Origin: Isoetes taiwanensis
Taxonomy: Eukaryota > Streptophyta > Lycopodiopsida > Isoetales > Isoetaceae
Length of the DNA stretch: 64,000 nucleotides
Assembly (NCBI GenBank): GCA_021234155.1
Contig: JAJEKV010000021.1
Location: 17,657,710-17,721,709 of the forward strand
Reading direction: 5' to 3'
Positions 11,061-25,736 of the stretch are shown here, piece after piece; the first letter of the stretch is position 1; every line of letters begins with the position of its first letter. The notes under the pieces are model-generated. The model worked only from the letters and a program-made list of their open reading frames with translations. It had not been told where the DNA came from and did not search any database. Made by a program: the position numbers and the translations under genes.

Positions 11061-12560
11061 AAGTCTGCCTTTTTGAAAAATGCATGTGGGATAAATGGAC
11101 CAAGATTTCTCAAGAACTCTAAAGTCCAAATCATGCCAAGATCCGGCCATTTCTCTGGAATCAACCACCTAATCATTGCTAAACACCCTCGGATCTACTT
11201 ATTCTAGGCCAAGAACTACAAAACTAAACTAAAAGACAAGATTATGAGCTGAAATTGCCAAGAACGGACCGGAACAGAGCATTTTGAAAAGGGGAATTGT
11301 TCACAGAGAATTTTCGAGGGCTTTGGGCATGAGATTGACCAAGATTGCTCATTCTGAGACCGGTTTTAATGACACTTGCTTGAATCTGCCTTCCGAGCTT
11401 CAGAATCAAATGATTACCTGATGCTACCATCTTATTTGCTATTTTGAAGATTGTTTTGATCCTGTACCCAAGACTACAGAGCTTGGGAATCTGTTTTATG
11501 TTTGTGTGATATAGAGATGAATGAAAATCCGACCCTTGGTGACATATCTGAGTTTAATTTGCACTCAACTTTCAAAGCAAGGTAAAACAATAAGGTGAAA
11601 ACAAAATTTGAAGGTAAATTGTTTATCAAAAGCACACTGTGAACTAGATTACATCATATTCCACTCTATAGGATTAAATTCTACATCACAACTAGATTAA
11701 GTTGCATTCAGGATAAATCAGTGCATGCATTCAAGAGGTTGAGTGATTGCAAATAGATCGAGTGCATTTATAGAGAGTAATTCATCTAAAAAAAGCACAA
11801 GAAGCTAGAAAAAACATAAAGAGAGCATTCTAAACTTGCATGTTCTCAGTAATCTTGTATATCTTTGCATTTCTCAAGTTAAAATTGCATTTTCAAGTTT
11901 TCTGCTGCATTCTTGATCAAACAAACACTTCTCCCTTGATTGCAGACCATTAAAAGCTGTAAGAGCATACTTAGAGCTCAGGAAAGATCATCAAAAAATT
12001 GATTTGTCAAAATCTGCTTGTTGTTTTCTCATTGTAACAATCTGTCTGCAAACATTTTGAATTTCAAGGCTTTCTTGCATCTACTTTTGCAAAAAGAGTG
12101 TTTGATCCTTGTGTGCAGACATATCAGAAAGAGAAACAATTTATATCTTTCGATCTACAAAAAATTGCTCACTACCAGGGATATTGACTCATTTTTTACC
12201 CAGTCAGAAGTGCATATTTGAGTGATCTCTACAAACTTTTTGGCATCTGACTTTTCCCTTACATTTCTTGAGACCTTAAGTAGCTCTAATGTTTGAAATC
12301 ATGTTCAGATCTTTCTTAGCTTGCAAATGACATCATTCTTCCTGAGGCAATCTTTTTTTTTTATTTGGGAAAGCACTTTCAAACTTATATTCAAGCCTTT
12401 TTGTTTGGATTTTCTCACACAGAGTGGTTGCCTTAGGCAACCTAGAGGTTCTAAACCATTGAGGTTGAAGGTTTGTCAGGAATACCTTCAACAAGTAGTC
12501 TCTTCTCTGCACAATGCATATTTTAAGTTGACAATTTTTTTTGAAATTCAAGAATAATAC
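11061..12560. other. No gene recognised
   Basis: AT-rich sequence that could be a transcribed leader, an intron or decayed element DNA. The longest frames (12018-12221, 12321-12557 and its antisense) show no domain or splice support. Confidence 0.45.
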
Positions 12561-12561
12561 A

Positions 12562-12632
12562 CTCGCGCTACGTGCGAGACATGCTAAATAAATGGTTGAT
12601 ATAAAAAAAAAGAACTCGTGCTGCGCGGGAGA
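12562..12632. repeat. Two more CTCGCGCTACGTGCGAG palindromes
   Basis: CTCGCGCTACGTGCGAGA at 12562-12579 and the variant CTCGTGCTGCGCGGGAGA at 12615-12632 flank the 3' end of the element-type gene at 12.6-13.8 kb. Related units lie inside the relic at 1.4 kb, tying the two loci together. Confidence 0.8.
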
Positions 12633-12633
12633 T

Positions 12634-13800
12634 GACTTACTCTTTTGTGGGTGAAATCGCCTTTTCTCCCATCCTGGATGTCATATCTTCTTCTTCAGCT
12701 CTGATAAGACCAGGAACAGTTTGTTCAGGAAGAAAAAAAGCATTCTGTATATCTAGTTCCTGTGGATTTACCTCAAGAATTCTCTCCTCTTCTGATAAGG
12801 CCTGCGCCAACTTCTCCTGAGTTAGTGGATCCATGATTGGTGGCAATTTTGGTGATGGACTTTCTGATTTAGTGCACTTTCTTCAGATTCAGACTCTTCA
12901 TCAGAGATAGTTTCTTCTGAAGTGCCATCCTCTGCATCCTCCTCCTCAGACACTTGCTCTGCCTCCTTCTTCTTTCTCTCCTTCTCTGCATCCTTTTGTC
13001 GATTCTCCCTCTGTGCTTGCTTCCCTTGATATGTCAGATGATGCTTCTCCACATCGAGATAATACAACTCCCGAAACTCTTTCTGCTACTCAGTGGCCAC
13101 CCAGCTTTGAACTTTTCTGCCATTGGCTAGAGCTTCACATCCAACCCTACCATTGATAACGTAGTCACGGACTAAGCCCCTTGGGTACAAATGTATCTAC
13201 GAGATAGAAAGCCAAGTTTGAGTTTAGTCTGTACTTGTTCACTGCATCTCCCTTCAGGCCAACCTGTTTGTACTCTAATTCCTTCTCCCATTCCTCAGCG
13301 ATCAGGTTGGAGGTAAGCTCATCGATCTAGTGGTAATTATCTAAGCTCTCCTTCTCTGTAAATTTGAGTATCGGCTCATGAATCTTTTGGGGACCACTCT
13401 TGTGTGCCTCGTAAACCGCGTCTGCTACTTCATTTATGATCACGTAAGTGATCATTATTATGCCATGAATGATATAACTGTTCTTAGCAGGCGTCCCATC
13501 TACCAGCACCCCATGGCGTACACTCATATTGGCCTCTATCTGAGTGGTGGCCTGTAAGATCTTTGGATAATCCTCTGCAGGTTCAGACAGGAACACAATT
13601 GTGATGTACTCTTTGGTGGTCTGCTTGAGACAATTTGAGAGCATGGAGATGTAATAGTCTATATCCTGAAGGTATGTTCGACAGTCCACTACAAACAATG
13701 AAGCTGTCTTTGGAATAGTCTGGGTGTCTTGCACTTGCAGAGTTGGCTCGGAGTGGGCTTCTGCTATCAAAACATCTTTCAAAAGTAGCACCTTTTATTG
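12634..13800 (-). pseudogene. Element-type gene, possible methyltransferase N-lobe
   Basis: The minus-strand frame from 13791 encodes T-A-S-L-F-V-V-D-C-R-T-Y-L-Q-D-I, followed by Y-I-T-I-V-F-L. This strand-loop-strand layout recalls the motif IV region of beta-class DNA methyltransferases, but the D-P-P-Y signature reads D-C-R-T. Coding runs on past a TAG at 13326 (H-stop-I) for about 60 more residues. It then shifts frame and passes another TAG (E-stop-Q), with a lysine/glutamate coiled coil (K-D-A-E-K-E-R-K-K-K-E-A) and an acidic tail. I infer the same gene family as the relics at 0.2-2.1 kb and 37.4-39.2 kb from style, stop pattern and shared flanking palindromes, not from alignment. Confidence 0.4.
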
Positions 13801-13949
13801 TTAAGGTGCAATTTCGTCGATGTTAAGACAACGAGGGAAGTTAATTAAAGTGGAATATGCATAATGTTAAATTGTCTAGGCTCTCCAAAATGGGAAGCAT
13901 ATAAGGCCTCCCCAACATAGGAAACATATAAACATTAATTCATGAGATG

Positions 13950-14092
13950 TTGATTGCCACACTATCTACAAGGGAAAGGAATTTGCATGCAATTGCTTAA
14001 TCTTTTTTCTCAGGATCAAAAATCAAATAAAATTTCAAACAATGCTTGACTTTCCTACACACGAGTTGGCGAGAAAGAGAAATGTTTGACCT
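13950..14092. repeat. 140-bp block duplicated at 16.1 kb
   Basis: A block around AGATGTTGATTG, GGAAAGGAATTTGCATGCA and CGAGAAAGAGAAATGTT recurs in the same orientation at about 16105-16245 with a few differences. The two copies bracket a 2-kb stretch containing exon copies and a MITE. Confidence 0.85.
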
Positions 14093-14640
14093 GAGATTCT
14101 TTCTTTAAGCGAGCTTCTTTTAGTGCATCTTTTGCTGTTGTTCATGACATATCATATGAAGGGTAGTCATTGTTATCATATAAGGAATAGACTTGCGGTG
14201 TTGCCACAAAATTAATATCCTGCAGTGTATTCATAAAATATGAGGTAAGCATTAAATTACCTTAAAGTCTAACTTCCAACCAAAAAAGATCCAAGCTGTT
14301 TTACATCAAATTAAGCATATACATATCATAGACCTTTAAGTGAAGAAGTTTAATCTTTGGAAACAAATTAATTCTCAGGCTTGAAACCATTGCATTTCTT
14401 TCTGCTTGAGATTCTTTCTTTAAGCGAGCTTCTTCTAGTGCATCTTTTGCTGTTGTCCATGACATATCATATGAAGGGTAGTCATTGTTATTAGATAAGG
14501 AATAGACCTGCAGTATTGCCACAAAACTTATATCCTGCAGTGTATTCATAAAATCTAAGGTAAGGATTACCTTAAAATCTAGCTTCCAGCCAAAAAAGCT
14601 CCAAGCAGCTTTACATCAAATTAAGCATATACTTAGAATG
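14091..14640 (-). repeat. Exon-like block duplicated in tandem
   Basis: About 230 bp at 14091-14325 recur at 14407-14635. Read on the minus strand, the 14549-14301 copy is open: Y-P-S-Y-D-M-S-W-T-T-A-K-D-A-L-E-E-A-R-L-K-K-E, then S-L-R-I-N-L-F-P-K-I, with a possible CTGCAG acceptor and AAG-GTCTAT donor. The other copy carries stop-producing changes. The exon looks real, but I do not recognise the protein. Confidence 0.55.
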
Positions 14641-15390
14641 TTCTCACAATTTCTAATGTGTCGATGTGCATTAATATCGAACTACAGACCTGAAAGACTT
14701 TTTCTAAAATGATCCGGAACATCCATTATCCTATTACACCAGACAGACTGCAATGCTTGCCATACATCATTTGGGATTTTCCCATCCAAACTGAGGGCGG
14801 AATGAGGGCAGAGCTCAGAGTCGAATCCAAAGCAAGCTTATAACATTTTGTATCAGAGAATTAACTTCCAAATGCAAAAGCAATATCTAGGGGAGGATTA
14901 AACTACTGCAAAAGGGAATTCCATCTAATACGTCACTATATCTAGGGCACTATACATCATTCAACAATGCACGAGACCAAAGCCATAACAGCACCAAAAC
15001 TGCACAAAACGCACTAGATTAGCTCGCCTTATATAGTATCAGAAAAGCAGTGCAACACAAACAATGGATCTAAAACGCCCATCTATCAAACAATGATGAA
15101 AGCAGATTTGGACACGACAGCAAACACGCCATTCCAAGCAATTGCCCTCACAATTGCCTTTACGTTTTATTTTGTCCTTGATTTTAAATTTGTTGTTTAT
15201 TAACAAAAGGAAAGGAGAAAATGTGCATTATAAAATTAGGACATCATATATGCCATTATAAAACTAGGAAATTGAGTTGTCCAAGTGGTAAGCAATGGTG
15301 TCATCAAACTCGCATAACATGATATATTATTTGTGTGCATTTCATAAGATGGCATATAACATAACATGATGTATTGTTTATATGCATATG
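14641..15390. other. No gene recognised
   Basis: AT-rich DNA between the exon duplicates and the MITE. It includes a near-repeat of the words ATATATGCCATTATAAAACTAGG. Nothing codes. Confidence 0.5.
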
Positions 15391-15945
15391 CATTAGAGGT
15401 AATTTGAGATCTCATTTTGTCCCATTAAGGGATGCTTAAAAAGCCACATCAGCTTTTTAAACTGTCCAATAAGAGAAGAGCTCCAGTGTATTTTATTCCA
15501 GTATTATGTGGCAGCAGTAATTAATGCAGTTCTAACTAACTTTTGCAGTGTCATTTTTCTACCATAACTTTTGATCAAAAACTCCGATTCGAACACTATT
15601 TGTGGCAATGGATTCGTCTCCTCAAGATCTTTCTAATGACAACCCATTGTTATATCTTTTGGGATGTAAATATATAAGAAAAGAACAAAAAACCATATTT
15701 TTTAAGGTTAACACATATGGCTTATATTGAAATACATCACCACCATATATCATTTGAAAGATCTTTTCATTCTGCATCTAATGCAACAAACGCCGCAGCA
15801 TTTTCATGAGTAGATCAAAAGTTATAGGGAAAAAACGACAGCAATGAAGTTGTTAATGCTGCATTAATTGCAGTTTGATGTAGAGTACTCATTCTATTGG
15901 AGGATTCTTATGGGGACAAAAGGAGATCTCAAATTACCTCTAATG
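15391..15945. mobile_element. 555-bp MITE with 33-bp inverted ends
   Basis: The left end (15391-15423, beginning CATTAGAGGTAATTTGAG) and the right end (15913-15945) are reverse complements over 33 bp with one mismatch. The interior is AT-rich and non-coding. About 15 of the first 22 terminal bases agree with the ends of the 13.6-kb transposon at 23.76 kb (ATTAGGGC.GATTTGGGGTCT). I could not identify a clean target duplication. Confidence 0.85.
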
Positions 15946-16489
15946 TAGGTCACCTTGACAAACAACATACATTAACATTCACAATGTTTTTTAAATAATC
16001 TTCCTCATAACTACGCAAATGGTACAATGTTTCTTAAATAATCTCCTATCGAATTGATATGCAAAGAAGTAGGTTGTTTACTTATTCGTAAACAGAATTT
16101 ACTAGATGTTGATTGCACACTATCTACAGGGGAAAGGAATTTGCATGCAGTTGCTTAATCTTTTTTCTCGGGATCAAAAATCAAATAAAATTTCAAATAA
16201 TGCTCGACTTCCCTACACACGAGGTGGCGAGAAAGAGAAATGTTCACGGCTGCTTGGCCGCCGCAATAAATTTCTTGTAATTGTAAAGATTCCATATTTT
16301 GCATGGATGTGTCTTTCGTCTTAGCCCAAGATAAAAACAGAAACCTGAAAACACAAACATCTCCACGTTTACGAGCAAGCGCCTTATTTATCAACCACGA
16401 TCATGTTTGAACCAAGGAAAATACACAGGGTTTTTGTCGACTTAGTGAATTTTTCTGTGTTGTTAAAGCCATAATATGTGGACGATCAA

Positions 16490-18690
16490 CTTCCGTATGT
16501 TTATAACTTAAGATTGTTAATTGTTTTTGGCTGTATTCATAGCTGGGAAGGTAGAAAGCTGACGCTGGCAAGTGAGTTAGGGGAAGAAGGCGTATTCTGC
16601 TGTTGTCGAAGGTCGAATTGGAGATAAGAGGTCGCGTGCGGCTAGACAGATGGTAGCCGACCATGGGCCTGCCAATTCCGGGTGTTGCGGGTGGCGGGTT
16701 GGGGCCGATGCTCATCTGCAAACCCGGCCAATGTAGGAAGACTAACAAATCTGATATGGCTTGATCTTTCGCTTAATCCATTTGCAGCAGGGCCCATACT
16801 GGAAGAATTCGACAATCTAACCAAGCTATTGAATCCGCATATGGCGCAGGCAAATCTAAAGGGACCCATTCCCGAGTCCTTGCAAAATTTGAATTGACTG
16901 TCTCGAGTAAATTTGGAAGGAAAAATCCCTTGCGGGCCTTATGAATCGCCAAATCTAGGAGGCTTGAGGCCGTACAACAATCGGCTGTGGCGGGCTCCCT
17001 GAATGACAAAGCCGCTTCATCTCTGGCGAGAACAATTTAGAAGGAAAATTCTCTTGGGACTTGCGATTTGCGAAATTGGCGAGATCTGCTTTGTTAACCG
17101 CAGCTTGAATGGATCTTTTGCCTCAAAAATTTGGGGCAAATTAAGCCCATGACAGTTCTTGATACAAGGCGGTTGATTCATTTGATAGCTTATGGCAATC
17201 AATTATCGGGGCTATTCGGCCAGATTTGGCATTTGTCCATCTCGACCGTGCTCGAATTGGAGGAAGCACGCTTAATGGATCAATTCCGATGGGAATGTGG
17301 CAATCTGCCAACTTGAATTTGGTTAAATTGTATAATAATTCCTTGAGCGGCCTATTCGTGGCAAATCCTTGTTTCTTGTGTTACGTCGGTCATGCGTTGT
17401 CTTCTCATCGTATTTGTATCTTTTAGGCGTATTACGGTTTGGGATCATAGTGCGTAGGCAATTCGTGCTCCTATTTCAAGGGGTCAATTTGACCCCTTGT
17501 TATTGTCTGGTGGCGGCCGGGATTCATGGTGACATATTCCCGTAGAAAGCGTAGTCATCGGCGGCTAAAAAGCGATAATACACACTAAAAACGATAATGA
17601 TGGGATAACATGATGTGTGTATTATCGTTTTTAGTGTGTATTATCGTTTTTAGGCCGTCAGATGACGGCACCTTCCGGGGAATATGCTGCCTGCGGGAAT
17701 TCTGGCTGCCAGGTCAAATTGACCCCTTGAAATAGGAGCACGAATTGCCCACAGACCATGATCCCAAACCAGAATATGCCTCGGCAGCATACAAATACAG
17801 TATGAGAAGACAACGCATGACTGATCAGAATACAAGAAACAAGGATTTGCCACGAATCATCCTTACATCATCTGCCCTGCGCACAAATAGGATCAGACGC
17901 GATCAGACGCAATATGCCACTGAAATATATGATACAGCTATATCAAGATCTGACTTAATCTTAACCAGAAACGGGTTGTTGATTGTGTCAATAGCTTGTT
18001 GTGGCAAATTAAGTTCCTTGCAATAGCTGCCGGATTTAGGATGGGAGCGTGTAGAACAGGCCAAGCACTTTTGCATGATCACGACACGAAATACATGGGC
18101 CCAAGTCGATGATACTGTAAATCAAAAAATTAAACACATGATGGCCCTTGGACATAAAAAAACGAAAGGATTGAGGACTAACAGGGGCGGCCCTATAATC
18201 AGCTTTTATTCTTCACTGTTATGATCCAGCAATTGATCCAGTAAGGGAAAAATCTTTAGTAAAGCTGAAGCATCTCAAGACGCTTTTCCCAAATCGAACA
18301 GGTTTCCCAGCTCCTGAAGATTTGGAAGCCTGCCTCAGTTCCGCGTATTATTTGGTATCTGGGAGCTCAGTTTCCGTCGATTGAAAGGTTTGTTGCCGAA
18401 CCAAGCAAGGCACTTCCAAGCAATCCAAGCATCTGGAGCAGATGAGCATCGGCCCCAACCCGCCACCTGCAACAGCCGCAATGGTCAAACCCATACCCAG
18501 CTACCATCTGTCCAGCCCGCATGCCCGCTCTTATCCCAAATCTGACCTCAGCAAAATACGCCTTCTTCCCCTAACTGAACTGCCACCGTCAACTTTCTAC
18601 CTCTGAAGCTACGAATACCTTGACAAACCATAAACAATCTTCTTAGGTTATAAATGTACGGAAATTGATCGGGCCAACATTATCGCATTC
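16490..18690. repeat. Inverted duplication with central foldback
   Basis: Sequence at about 16490-16740 (GGGAAGAAGGCGTATTCTGC, GTGGCGGGTTGGGGCCGATG) reappears inverted at about 18435-18690. A tighter inner inverted repeat has arms at about 17350-17590 and 17620-17865 (GTGGCAAATCC against GGATTTGCCAC, and CAAGGGGTCAATTTGACC against its complement). It closes on repeated GATAATACACACTAAAAACG hairpins. The whole forms a nested palindrome of about 2.2 kb. Confidence 0.75.
16682..17400 (+). pseudogene. Leucine-rich-repeat (receptor-like) pseudogene
   Basis: Fragments in several frames show plant LRR repeats: L-T-N-L-I-W-L-D-L-S-L-N-P-F, N-L-K-G-P-I-P-E-S-L-Q-N-L, N-L-E-G-K-I-P, then L-N-G-S-I-P-M-G-M-W with L-V-K-L-Y-N-N-S-L-S-G. 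The L-x-G-x-I-P spacing is that of plant extracellular LRR receptor kinases. Many stops and frameshifts break it, and no kinase domain is seen. The opposite arm of the inverted duplication (18200-18440, minus strand) carries further LRR pieces such as G-R-L-P-N-L-Q-E-L-G. Confidence 0.65.
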
Positions 18691-18692
18691 AA

Positions 18693-18776
18693 GCCGCATA
18701 TTCGCATATTTACCCTATAAATCCCATATTCTGCCGCATATTCGCATATTTACCCTATATATAAATCCCATATTCT
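18693..18776. repeat. Tandem 45-bp repeat with TATA-like boxes
   Basis: CCGCATATTCGCATATTTACCCTAT followed by AAATCCCATATTCTG occurs twice. Each copy carries CTATAAAT or TATATAAAT. It lies about 400 bp upstream of the mnmA start, so a promoter role is possible. The stretch 18780-19157 shows no other gene. Confidence 0.7.
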
Positions 18777-19157
18777 GTGGCATCGGTGACTCGGAGTGAG
18801 TCCTGGTTTGCCCTTGGCAACCCAGAAAGCAGTATTCAGCTGGAATGCTCATTTTTGGAAGGCAAGTTGTGTGTGTAGTTTCCGATGTATGGGACATGCT
18901 TCATTAATTGCAACAGCACCATGGAGACTCATTTTCTCTTCTAAATGCATTGAACAGGAGACATCCACATGTGCGCCTAAATAGTTCTCTGAGAATTCAC
19001 ATAGGTCAGTGACTGTAGCAGCATGATTGTATTGAAAAGCAATATGTTGGTTAAATGTTAATAGGATCACATATTGCACGTCTCGGGTGGATTGTGATGT
19101 TGAACGAATGCGCACTAGTGACATATTGCTGATCCAGAAATTGCTCTAGCGTTTAAC

Positions 19158-21811
<2,654 letters not shown>

Positions 21812-23040
21812 ACCATTATTTGTCATAAAGAATCAGCAAGTGGATGTAAAGAATGGACCATCGGTCACAGCTGGTGAATGACGCATTGACATTCTTTAGC
21901 TTCATTATCATGAACCATTTTCAGCGGAATCATAGAAAACTGACTGATAGAATGAAAAACAAAAGCCCATATCTACCTCCGCTGTTTTCCTTTCCTGATT
22001 AGTTTGTTTACAATGCATGCAATTTGTTTGGACATCAAAAACTGAGGTTATAAATTACCAAGGCGTCTTGCACTTTCTATTTGGTTAATTAATTATTTTC
22101 CTTCCTTTATTATTATTATCTGTTTTTTCCTCAAGTCTCAATTCTGACCATTGATGGGTAGCATATTCGTGGCATTGTGCTAGATCCCACTAACATTTTG
22201 CCAAGAAAAACACATGCCATTTCCTATGGTCTACATTGGAAACTTTTAAACCATACAGCAAAGAACATAAAAATTTGGATAAATTGCCAGATAGCTGGGC
22301 TGGAGGAACTGAACCTCCAAGGCCATACTGGCCTCACCAGAACCCCTAACAGAGCCCAATACTTCTATTCACATCAGGAAATGTCTGCCATGGATCAAAA
22401 TCCCCTGCTTTTCCTTGCATTCGGCTCTCTGTCTATCAGAAACTATGCGGCACAGAGCCGACATATATCTCCAATTCCCGGGCTTTGTAACAATACCTCT
22501 GTTCCACAATAAAAACCAGGATCGGTGGCCAATTCACAGCTCCTCTCTTTCAGAGGCTCTGCGTATCAGGAAATCTCTGCCCCGGCCAACTTCAACACCA
22601 ACAGCCTAAGAAACATACCAACAGCATTATCCGGAACCGATTCACACTGGAGCTCTTTTCGGACTATTCACAACCTATCGGCATTACATGCTAAAAAGCG
22701 TACAGAACCTCTGTTTCCATGCTCAATTCCAATCACAACCATACAAATCCTACTCACAGAAAGAAATTACAGACAGGACTCACCAGCATCCTCCATGATA
22801 CACCCAGCACCCGATCACATCGGCATGCCCCCATGACTTGTCCACCCAATCTGCATCCAAGCTACGGACTTTTGTCCTTCTATTTTAGAACCATGCACTC
22901 AACAATCCAACACCAATTCCCTGAGAACCAGAGAACCCCAGCTCAAAGCGCTTCAAAAAATACCCTGAACATACGAATTTCCATACATACACCCCTGAAA
23001 TCTAGCCCAAACCATGCGTGAATTACTGTCCCCAAATATG
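21812..23040. other. No gene recognised
   Basis: The mnmA 3' flank and then moderately complex sequence from 22180 to 23020 with several overlapping open frames (up to 111 codons), but no domain, splice pattern or codon bias that I trust. Confidence 0.5.
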
Positions 23041-23061
23041 AAACGAAATAATTGAAAGTTT

Positions 23062-23310
23062 ATAGGATGATAAAAAGGTGACTATTCACAACTTGCAATA
23101 TGCCCAAAAATATAAGGCCCGCCAGCAACTTGGCCGTAATTTGTAACAATGGCAAAATAATAATGCACTTTGTTTTTGGTTAACTAATTATGATGATAAA
23201 AAGCTGACTATTCACAATTTGCAACATGCGCAAAAATATAAGGCCCACCAGCAACTTGGCCAGAGGAATTGTAGTTTGTAACAATGGCAAAATAAATAAA
23301 ATGTATAGGG
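23062..23310. repeat. Tandem duplication of about 110-125 bp
   Basis: GATGATAAAAAGGTGACTATTCAC through AACAATGGCAAAATAA at about 23067-23160 recurs at about 23192-23298 with small changes and an insertion. Confidence 0.85.
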
Positions 23311-23337
23311 AAAGTTCTAGTTGAGCAAAATTCCGCT

Positions 23338-23415
23338 AGGGAATTTCCCGAGGCGGAGCCCCTAGACGAGGCGGCGAAGCCGCAGCGTCGCCGAGTCTGA
23401 CGGCCCGCCGAGGGA
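23338..23415. repeat. GC-rich foldback island
   Basis: TTCCCGAGGCGGAGCC and GGCCCGCCGAGGGAA face each other around a GC-rich core (GGCGGCGAAGCCGCAGCG). It resembles in style the larger foldbacks at 60.8 and 61.6 kb. Confidence 0.6.
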
Positions 23416-23784
23416 ATATTTTCGAGTGAGAATTACGACCAGTTACCAGCAGTTCTAATCTCGAATCTCCCGGCTATGGCGAGCATTGGATCTCCCTACT
23501 ATGGCGAGCACTGCACAAAAAAGCACAATTTCATTAAAATGAGAAATTTCATAATTCCAATCCGGGATAAAATTGTTTTCTAGTCTGTTTTATGACCAAT
23601 TTTTGAGTTATTATGGTGCCATTATGTGTATTCGTGCATGTGAAGTGCCATTATTTGGCGCCATTAAGAACACGTTGGCGCCATTAAGAACATGACAGTG
23701 CAGAAATTACAACTAAGAACAAGATTAATTTTATAAGAAGGAAGATTTGCATATCCATCCATTAGGGCAGATTTGGGGTCTGAA

Positions 23785-24400
23785 AATGGCCTCCTATCAG
23801 CCATTCCACGTCATATTTCCGCTCCCTTTTTCCCATGCCACCTAGGATACCAAACTCTCATAATTACAGATTTGCTTGGAATATTCTTCCGGAATAAGGG
23901 GGATTGCACATTCATGGCGCCATATGTATTTAATTCTGTTGGTTGTCAGACGGACTGATGCAACACGTGGCGCTTCTAAAATGCCACTTGCATTATAGCA
24001 TACCGGCAACTCATGGCGGTGTCTCTTGGTAGCGTCGCGGCGTCACCGCCTTCTACATTTCAAAAGTTGAATGTGTAGGTTGAAGCTTTGTATCGGTCGG
24101 ACTTTCATTTAGGCTAGCGCGCTTTAACCGATCTTCACTTCATCCTAATACGGGCTTCCCGCCCCCTACAATTCCAAATTTGAATTTGCTTAATGTATAA
24201 AAGCATGGATTGTAGGAGAATGGACTTTTCGATTTCCATATGCACGTTGCAAATTTCAAAAGCGAAGTTAATACGGACGTTCGGCTCACGTTTAATTGTG
24301 TTGGGGCATAAAAATACCACACCTTGATTTGTTTAGTGCGCGATCTACACAATATGGAAGTTGCTTGTTGTCAAATTAAACTTAAACACAAGTGAGGTCG
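23785..24400 (+). repeat. Left subterminal block, copy 1
   Basis: The 600 bp just inside the left end recur at about 25737-26345: AAAATGGCCTCCTATC, CAACACGTGGCGCTTCTAAAA, TATAAAAGCATGGATT and GGAGAATGGACTTTT are shared. Further along, TTGTTGTCAAATTAAA with AAACACAAGT at 24366 also matches 25637. The element therefore carries a partial internal duplication or a nested relative. Confidence 0.85.
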
Positions 24401-24547
24401 GCACTTACGTGGTTTTCTCGAGGAGGGTTTGGAGTGTTTTTAAATCCCAATTATCGACATAGTGTGTGACGTAGCATCTTGGTATTAAATAGTATGTTAA
24501 ATTGAATTATATCGGTGTTCATTTTTCGGTTAAACTCAAATCATATA

Positions 24548-24662
24548 GGTTTAGGAATAAGGTTAAAAAAAGGAAGATATTGGCTATTTAGGAATAAGGT
24601 TAAAAAAAAGGAAGATATTGGATATTTAGGTATAAGGTTAAAAAGGAAGATATTAGATATGG
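24548..24662. repeat. Tandem repeat of about 44 bp, 2.6 copies
   Basis: The unit ATTTAGGAATAAGGTTAAAA then AAAGGAAGATATTGG is repeated, with the last copy shortened. Confidence 0.85.
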
Positions 24663-24850
24663 CTCAAATTTGAGATATGCACATAATGGCATGTAATGAT
24701 GGTTGATAGGATTTGGAATCTGAATCATTCCCTACGATTTTCACGTCTAATCCAAACCTATATCTATTCCAGCCTAGATTGGCCCATTCTCCCCAATCTC
24801 CACCCAATCTTTGCTAGATCCTCATGGCCCAATTTCTCTAGTCCATCGCC

Positions 24851-25178
24851 ATGAAGAGATCATTTACGGAAGAGCCGGAGGTGTCCTCCAAGAGCCCCTA
24901 TTACGGCTGGAAGAGGTGTTCCCTCCCAGTTCCCTCCGCTGCCCACGGTTCTTGCTTTCGGATGCCTCGATTCCTCGATTCCTTTGACGAGGAATCGAGA
25001 GAATGAGGAATCGAGAGGAAATTTCGAGAGGTGAGTTCATCACAGTGTTCTTGAAGAATTTGGATAGGAGATTCTTGAGAAAATGAGTGGTCACCGACGG
25101 AGAAGCGAAGATGATGAAGAAGATGAAGAAGTTGAAGACGAATCTGGCGACCGAGGAGCTCATGGCGTTAGTTCATGG
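24851..25178 (+). CDS. Possible 5' exon of the transposon's plus-strand gene
   Basis: An ATG at 24851 begins M-K-R-S-F-T-E-E-P-E-V-S-S-K for 51 codons. After a stop, a second ATG frame at 25083 encodes an acidic run (S-E-D-D-E-E-D-E-E-V-E-D-E) ending at a TGG-GTACAT donor-like border. The antisense 99-residue frame is hydrophobic and less convincing. This may be the broken first exon of the transposase-like gene or a separate small gene. Confidence 0.3.
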
Positions 25179-25736
25179 TACATGCATGTTTTCTTTCTTT
25201 TCTTAAGCATTCAACTAACGGTTATTTCTTTTTTTTTTTGAGATGATGAAGCGGATGAATGAAATTTGTTAGGCAGTGAGCACCTCTTATTTTTTTTTTT
25301 CCTTGTTCTTAGTCGAGCTTGCCTCCGACTTCTTACCATATGCCCGCAAGCCTCAGAGCTTTTTGTTGTGAATAGTTGAAGCCTCAGGGCATTTAAATTT
25401 ACAAAATGATGTAAAGCCATACTGACCATAAAAATTTTGAATGTAAAAGTTTTTGCTTCTAATTCCATTTGAATACCTAACTTTTTTTTTTTGTACATGT
25501 GTTACCACTCTTAAGTACATAAGTCATCATCCCTTTTCAAAGAGCATATTATTTTTCAAGGATCACACCAAGTTTAATAGTACATATGCAACAAAAATGG
25601 AACACACTAAATTAGATCGTGTGATCCACTTTCTTATTTGTTGTCAAATTAAAACTAAACACAAGTCCCTCGTCAATAGTCTCCCATTTGCATATAAAAT
25701 ATCTATCATTCCAAGTTATATTATGTTTTATGAACT

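Noticed and set aside
22177-23021. Cluster of overlapping 60-110 codon frames
   Set aside because: Three overlapping frames in the same strand are open together, which points to stop-poor composition rather than coding.
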